NCBI RefSeq assembly: GCF_002920635.1
Contig: NZ_PQSR01000082.1
Location: 1-35,063, forward strand
DNA: 35,063 bases
Direction: 5' to 3'
From: Streptomyces sp. Ru72
GTDB taxonomy: Bacteria > Actinomycetota > Actinomycetes > Streptomycetales > Streptomycetaceae
The position numbers and the translations under genes are program-made. Position 1 is the stretch's first letter; the number at the start of each line of letters is the position of its first letter. Shown piece by piece: positions 32,027-35,063 of this stretch. A model generated the notes under the pieces. The model saw only the letters and a list, made by a program, of their open reading frames with translations. It searched no databases and was not told where the DNA came from.

Positions 32027-34168
32027 TCAGGGTGCGTCCGGCACCGTGTGGGTGAGGCGGAGCAGCACGGCGGACGGAGCTGTGGGCAGCGTCAGCGTGA
32101 GGTCGGCGGCGTCGGGGTTCCAGGCGGCGACGGCGGGGCTCTCGGTGGGGTAGAGGACGTCGACGCGAGCGGCGGAGCCGCGGAGGTGAGGCAGGGGGAG
32201 GCTCATGGTGGACTCGGCGCCGGGGCGGCGCCAGACGGTGAGGTAGGTGGTGTCCGGTGTGCGCAGGGCCAGGGCGAGCCACGGGTCGTCCCAGGCCGGC
32301 AGGCCGAGCGGCCACGCGGGGACGGCCTGAGGCAGGTCGGCACGGATGGCCTTGTACACGGTGACGGCCTCGTGGACCAGGGCGCGGGCCTCGGGCCGCA
32401 GGTCCGGAAGCAGGCCGGACAGGTGGATGCGGCCGAGGAGTGCGCTCGCCATGGTGAAGGCGACCTCGTCGAGGGAGTCCTTCGGCAGCGGGTAGGACCA
32501 GACGGCGCCCTGCTCGGGGGTGACGGCGGTGGGCGCGGAGGCGGCGATCGGTGCGTACAGCTGGAGGTTCTGCTGGTCGCTGGTGGACTGCAGTTGCAGC
32601 CGCGACAGCAGTGCGTAGTCCCAGCGCATGCCCCCGGAGGAGCAGTTCTCCACCACCAGGTGCGGGTAGCGGTCCAGGATGCCGTCGAGCCAGTCCAGGT
32701 GGGCGCGGTTGTGGCCGAGCAGGCCGGCGGCCGGGGTCTCGCCGAGGTGGGCGCTGGTGCCGGAGCCGGGGTCGATGTTGTGGTCGAGCTTGAGGTAGCC
32801 GACGCCCCACTCGCCGACCAGACGGTCCACGACCTGGTCCAGGTGGGCGCGGGCGGCCGGATGACGCAGGTCCAGGTGGTGGCGGCCGGTTTCCGTGACG
32901 CGGACGCCGTCGCGGCGGAAGAACGCCTCGTCCGGCAGGGACTTGGCCATGGGGCTGCGTACGCCGATCACCTCCGGCTCCAGCCACAGGCCGGGCACCA
33001 TGCCGCGCTCCCGGATGCGGTCCAGCACCTCGTGGATCCCGCGCTCTCCGGGGAAACGGGAGGCGGCCGGCTCCCAGGCGCCGACGCTGTCCCACCAGCC
33101 GCCGTTCTCGTCGTCGTACCAGCCGGCGTCGATGACGAAGTACTCCGCGCCCGCCTCGGCCGCCGCGTCGATCAGCGGCAGCAGCTTCTCGGTGGTGGGG
33201 TCGCCCATCAGGCAGTTCATGTAGTCGTTGAAGATGACGGGGAGCCGCTGGTGGTCGGGGTGCGGACGGCGCAGGGCGCGGCGGTAACGGGTCAGCGCGG
33301 CGAACGCGTCGTCCGGGCCACCGTCGGCGCTGAAGGCGAGAGCGACGGGTACGGTGCGGAACTCGCCGCCGGGCTCCAGGGGGTGGCGCCAGCCTTGGTG
33401 GGTGTCGGTGGGGCCGAACAGGGCCAGGTAGGCGAGCCGGTCGCGTTCACCGCACTCCCAGTGCCAGCCGCCGCCGTTGTGCTCGATCTGCCACAGCCAG
33501 GTGCGACCCGAGTGACGGTCGGTGAGACCGCCCATCGGCAGACGGCCGCAGCTGGACCACACGCCCCGGCCGGTCTGCGTGAACTCGCCCTTTCCGTTGT
33601 CGTAGACGACGACGCGATCGCTCAGCACCGGCGAGGTCACCCGCATCGCCCGGCGCTGCCAGCGGCATTCGGCGACCCAGTCGTTCTCCGCCCAGAGCAG
33701 ATCCGCGGCCCCGATGGCTTCCGGACCGTCCGCGAGGCAGCCCACGACCAGGGAGGAGACCGACTCCAGGTGCAGCGTGGCCTCCCCGTCGTTGCGCAGG
33801 ACCACCTCGCTGCGCAGTACGGGCACCCCGTCCGGCGAGCGGTAGGTCACCTCCGCGACGAGCCCGGTCTCAGGGTCGCGGAGTTCGACGGTCAGCACGT
33901 GCCAGTCGCCGTCACGGGTCGCACGGTGCGCGCGGTGGCGCAGCCGTCCGCCGATGTACGAGTCGATGAGACGCCCGCCCGACCAGGCACGGCCGTGCCC
34001 GGCGGCCGTCACCTCCAGCAGGGGCAGTGGAGGCCAGTTACGCCGCTCGGGGGGTGTCCCGCCGGGGAGGCCGATGTGGGTGAGGCGGGCGGTGCCGTCC
34101 TCGCCGACGCCGATCTCGACCTCCAGGGCCGCGTGGCCCCATCGGAGGGTCTGCGGTGCGCTGGTCAT
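32027..34168 (-). CDS. GH36 alpha-galactosidase
   Basis: A 713-residue intracellular glycoside hydrolase of family 36. The N-terminal beta-supersandwich covers about 1-310, then the (beta/alpha)8 barrel: VIDAGWYDDENGGWWDSVG, then GLWLEPEVI. The nucleophile is Asp462 in GYLKLDHNID, and the acid/base is Asp531 in LQSTSDQQN. The C-terminal beta domain follows. Usual length for the family. The ATG at 34168 follows AGAAAGGCCACC. It would remove alpha-1,6-galactose from oligosaccharides. The nucleophile motif YLKLDHNI differs a little from the classical YIKWDMNR, so a variant substrate is possible. Confidence 0.92.
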   Translation of the reverse strand: MTSAPQTLRWGHAALEVEIGVGEDGTARLTHIGLPGGTPPERRNWPPLPLLEVTAAGHGRAWSGGRLIDSYIGGRLRHRAHRATRDGDWHVLTVELRDPETGLVAEVTYRSPDGVPVLRSEVVLRNDGEATLHLESVSSLVVGCLADGPEAIGAADLLWAENDWVAECRWQRRAMRVTSPVLSDRVVVYDNGKGEFTQTGRGVWSSCGRLPMGGLTDRHSGRTWLWQIEHNGGGWHWECGERDRLAYLALFGPTDTHQGWRHPLEPGGEFRTVPVALAFSADGGPDDAFAALTRYRRALRRPHPDHQRLPVIFNDYMNCLMGDPTTEKLLPLIDAAAEAGAEYFVIDAGWYDDENGGWWDSVGAWEPAASRFPGERGIHEVLDRIRERGMVPGLWLEPEVIGVRSPMAKSLPDEAFFRRDGVRVTETGRHHLDLRHPAARAHLDQVVDRLVGEWGVGYLKLDHNIDPGSGTSAHLGETPAAGLLGHNRAHLDWLDGILDRYPHLVVENCSSGGMRWDYALLSRLQLQSTSDQQNLQLYAPIAASAPTAVTPEQGAVWSYPLPKDSLDEVAFTMASALLGRIHLSGLLPDLRPEARALVHEAVTVYKAIRADLPQAVPAWPLGLPAWDDPWLALALRTPDTTYLTVWRRPGAESTMSLPLPHLRGSAARVDVLYPTESPAVAAWNPDAADLTLTLPTAPSAVLLRLTHTVPDAP

Positions 34169-34240
34169 GGTGGCCTTTCTGGTCGGGGAGAGATGCGCGG
34201 GGGCAGGCCCCAGCGGTAAGGGAGGGACTCGGGCGGGGAG

Positions 34241-35063
34241 TCAGGCGGTACGGAGCACCGCGCAGCCGCCGGGCGGCAGTTCGGAGAATGTGCTGCCCGT
34301 GAGCAGGTCGTGGGCGGGCTCGGGCAGGGGCACGGGTTCGGGACGGTGGTTGATCAGGACGCGCCAGCGACGGCCGTCCGGGGCGTGTCGGATGACGGCC
34401 TCGACCTGAGCGGGCAGGCCCGGCACCTCGGGACCCACCCCCGCCTCGCCGAGCAGCCGGGCCACCAGGGCGGCGTAGCCGGCGTCGTCCAGGCGGGTGG
34501 ACAGGTACCAGCCCTGCCCGGTGCCGAAGCGGTGACGGGTCAGCGCCGGGCTGCCGGCGAGCATGCCCTCGGCGTAGGCGGCGAGCGTTTCCGCACCTTC
34601 CGCGCGAAGCGACTCGCTCCAGACGGTGCCGTGCGATCCGTCCGACAGGGCGATCCGCTCGTCCCGCCGCAGCGGCCGGTACTCCTCGACACGGATGCCC
34701 AGCGCCTCGCGGAGGGGGCCGGCGGGATAGCCGCCGAGGCGGGCGTGCATGCGGTCGTCGACGTATCCGCTCGCGTGCTGGACGAGGAGGGTACCGCCGT
34801 CGGCGACGTAACGGCGCAGGTTCTCGGCCGCCCTGTCGGACAGGAGGAACAGGGCCGGCGCGATGACGAGTGGGAAGCGGCTCAACTCCTGCCCAGGGTG
34901 CGCGAAGTCGACGGTGACGCCGGCATCCCACAGTGCCCGGTGCGCCCGGCCGAGTGCCGCGTGGTAGTCGAGGTCCGCCGAGGGCAGGCCGTCCACGCCG
35001 AGCGCCCACCAGGCGTCCGCGTCGTGCAGGACCGCCACCGAAGCGGTGACCGTCGATCCCGCC
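34241..35063 (-). CDS. GH42 beta-galactosidase, C-terminal part (cut by window edge)
   Basis: The reading frame is open to the end of the window, so the start lies outside. The visible 273 residues are the trimerisation domain of GH42 beta-galactosidases (VAVLHDADAWWAL, then YHAALGRAHRALWDAGVTVD, FPLVIAPALFLLSDRAAENL, VADGGTLLVQHASG) and the C-terminal beta domain (RWRVLINHRPEPVPLP). The catalytic barrel with both glutamates is beyond 35063. The cytoplasmic enzyme would release terminal beta-galactose. It is the upstream-most visible gene of the cluster, 72 bases before GH36, and its promoter and any transporter or regulator genes should lie further right. Confidence 0.9.
   Translation of the reverse strand, partial: AGSTVTASVAVLHDADAWWALGVDGLPSADLDYHAALGRAHRALWDAGVTVDFAHPGQELSRFPLVIAPALFLLSDRAAENLRRYVADGGTLLVQHASGYVDDRMHARLGGYPAGPLREALGIRVEEYRPLRRDERIALSDGSHGTVWSESLRAEGAETLAAYAEGMLAGSPALTRHRFGTGQGWYLSTRLDDAGYAALVARLLGEAGVGPEVPGLPAQVEAVIRHAPDGRRWRVLINHRPEPVPLPEPAHDLLTGSTFSELPPGGCAVLRTA

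Noticed and set aside
31937..34219. A 760-codon plus-strand frame over the GH36 gene
   Set aside because: It is antisense to a complete GH36 gene with visible catalytic residues; the translation is low-complexity Gly/Val/Arg.
1..35063. tRNA or rRNA genes, or attachment sites in tRNA genes
   Set aside because: I looked for T-loop-like GGTTCGAATCC patterns and rRNA blocks and saw none; a tRNAscan-SE run would settle it.

Overview
The window looks like Streptomyces or a close actinomycete relative. Base composition is very GC-rich with strong third-position GC, many genes start with GTG, and stop and start codons often overlap as GTGA or ATGA. The gene families (circularly permuted ATP-grasp/alpha-E/transglutaminase trio, WXG100-like proteins, secreted GH5 with CBM46, actinobacterial insertion-sequence remnants) fit that assignment. 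Everything here was read by eye; no database search was run.

Left part (1 to about 16 kb) is an accessory patchwork. Intact units sit between broken mobile DNA. The intact units are an amidoligase-type operon (1072-4402), a SAM methyltransferase (4969-5574), a small type VII secretion-style cassette (6571-8313, middle gene frameshifted), a PhzF-like protein (9795-10664), an orphan Imm5-like immunity protein (10760-11308), a seven-bladed WD40 protein (12068-13630, minus) and two small membrane proteins. The debris includes an integrase-core transposase tail (134-432) and a second one (8452-8545), an IS5-like start (4561-4680), an IS256 scrap joined to an FG-GAP gene tail (5999-6370), a serine recombinase tail facing a beheaded DUF1330 gene (8624-9580), an IS110 C-terminus (11386-11895), and an Mrr-like endonuclease cut by a tyrosine recombinase fragment (14582-15870).

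Middle part (15.9 to 21.1 kb) is metabolic and regulatory. A LysR regulator diverges from an MFS exporter across a perfect inverted repeat. An isochorismatase-like protein, a hotdog thioesterase and a TetR regulator follow on the plus strand, with a TetR-type palindrome before the thioesterase. A P-type ATPase scrap and a PEBP/YbhB protein complete the region.

The most interesting part is 21.1 to 28.1 kb, all on the minus strand. Four tightly overlapping genes encode a kleisin/MukF-like protein, a 252-residue protein ending in seven acidic 9-residue repeats, a MukE/kite-like winged-helix protein and a 1037-residue SMC-like ATPase. The layout resembles the Wadjet (JetABCD) and MksBEFG plasmid-defence condensins, but no JetD/MksG-type nuclease gene is visible. 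Just upstream on the same strand is a fusion of an MJ1316-type RNA-end recognition domain with a LigT-like 2'-5' RNA ligase/phosphodiesterase.

The right part (28.5 kb to the edge) is a minus-strand glycoside hydrolase cluster in transcription order GH42 (cut by the window edge), GH36, GH43 and a secreted GH5-X2-CBM46 enzyme, closed by a strong terminator. It suggests stepwise breakdown of a galactose- and arabinose/xylose-decorated beta-glucan, such as xyloglucan, with the GH5 outside the cell and the side-chain enzymes inside.
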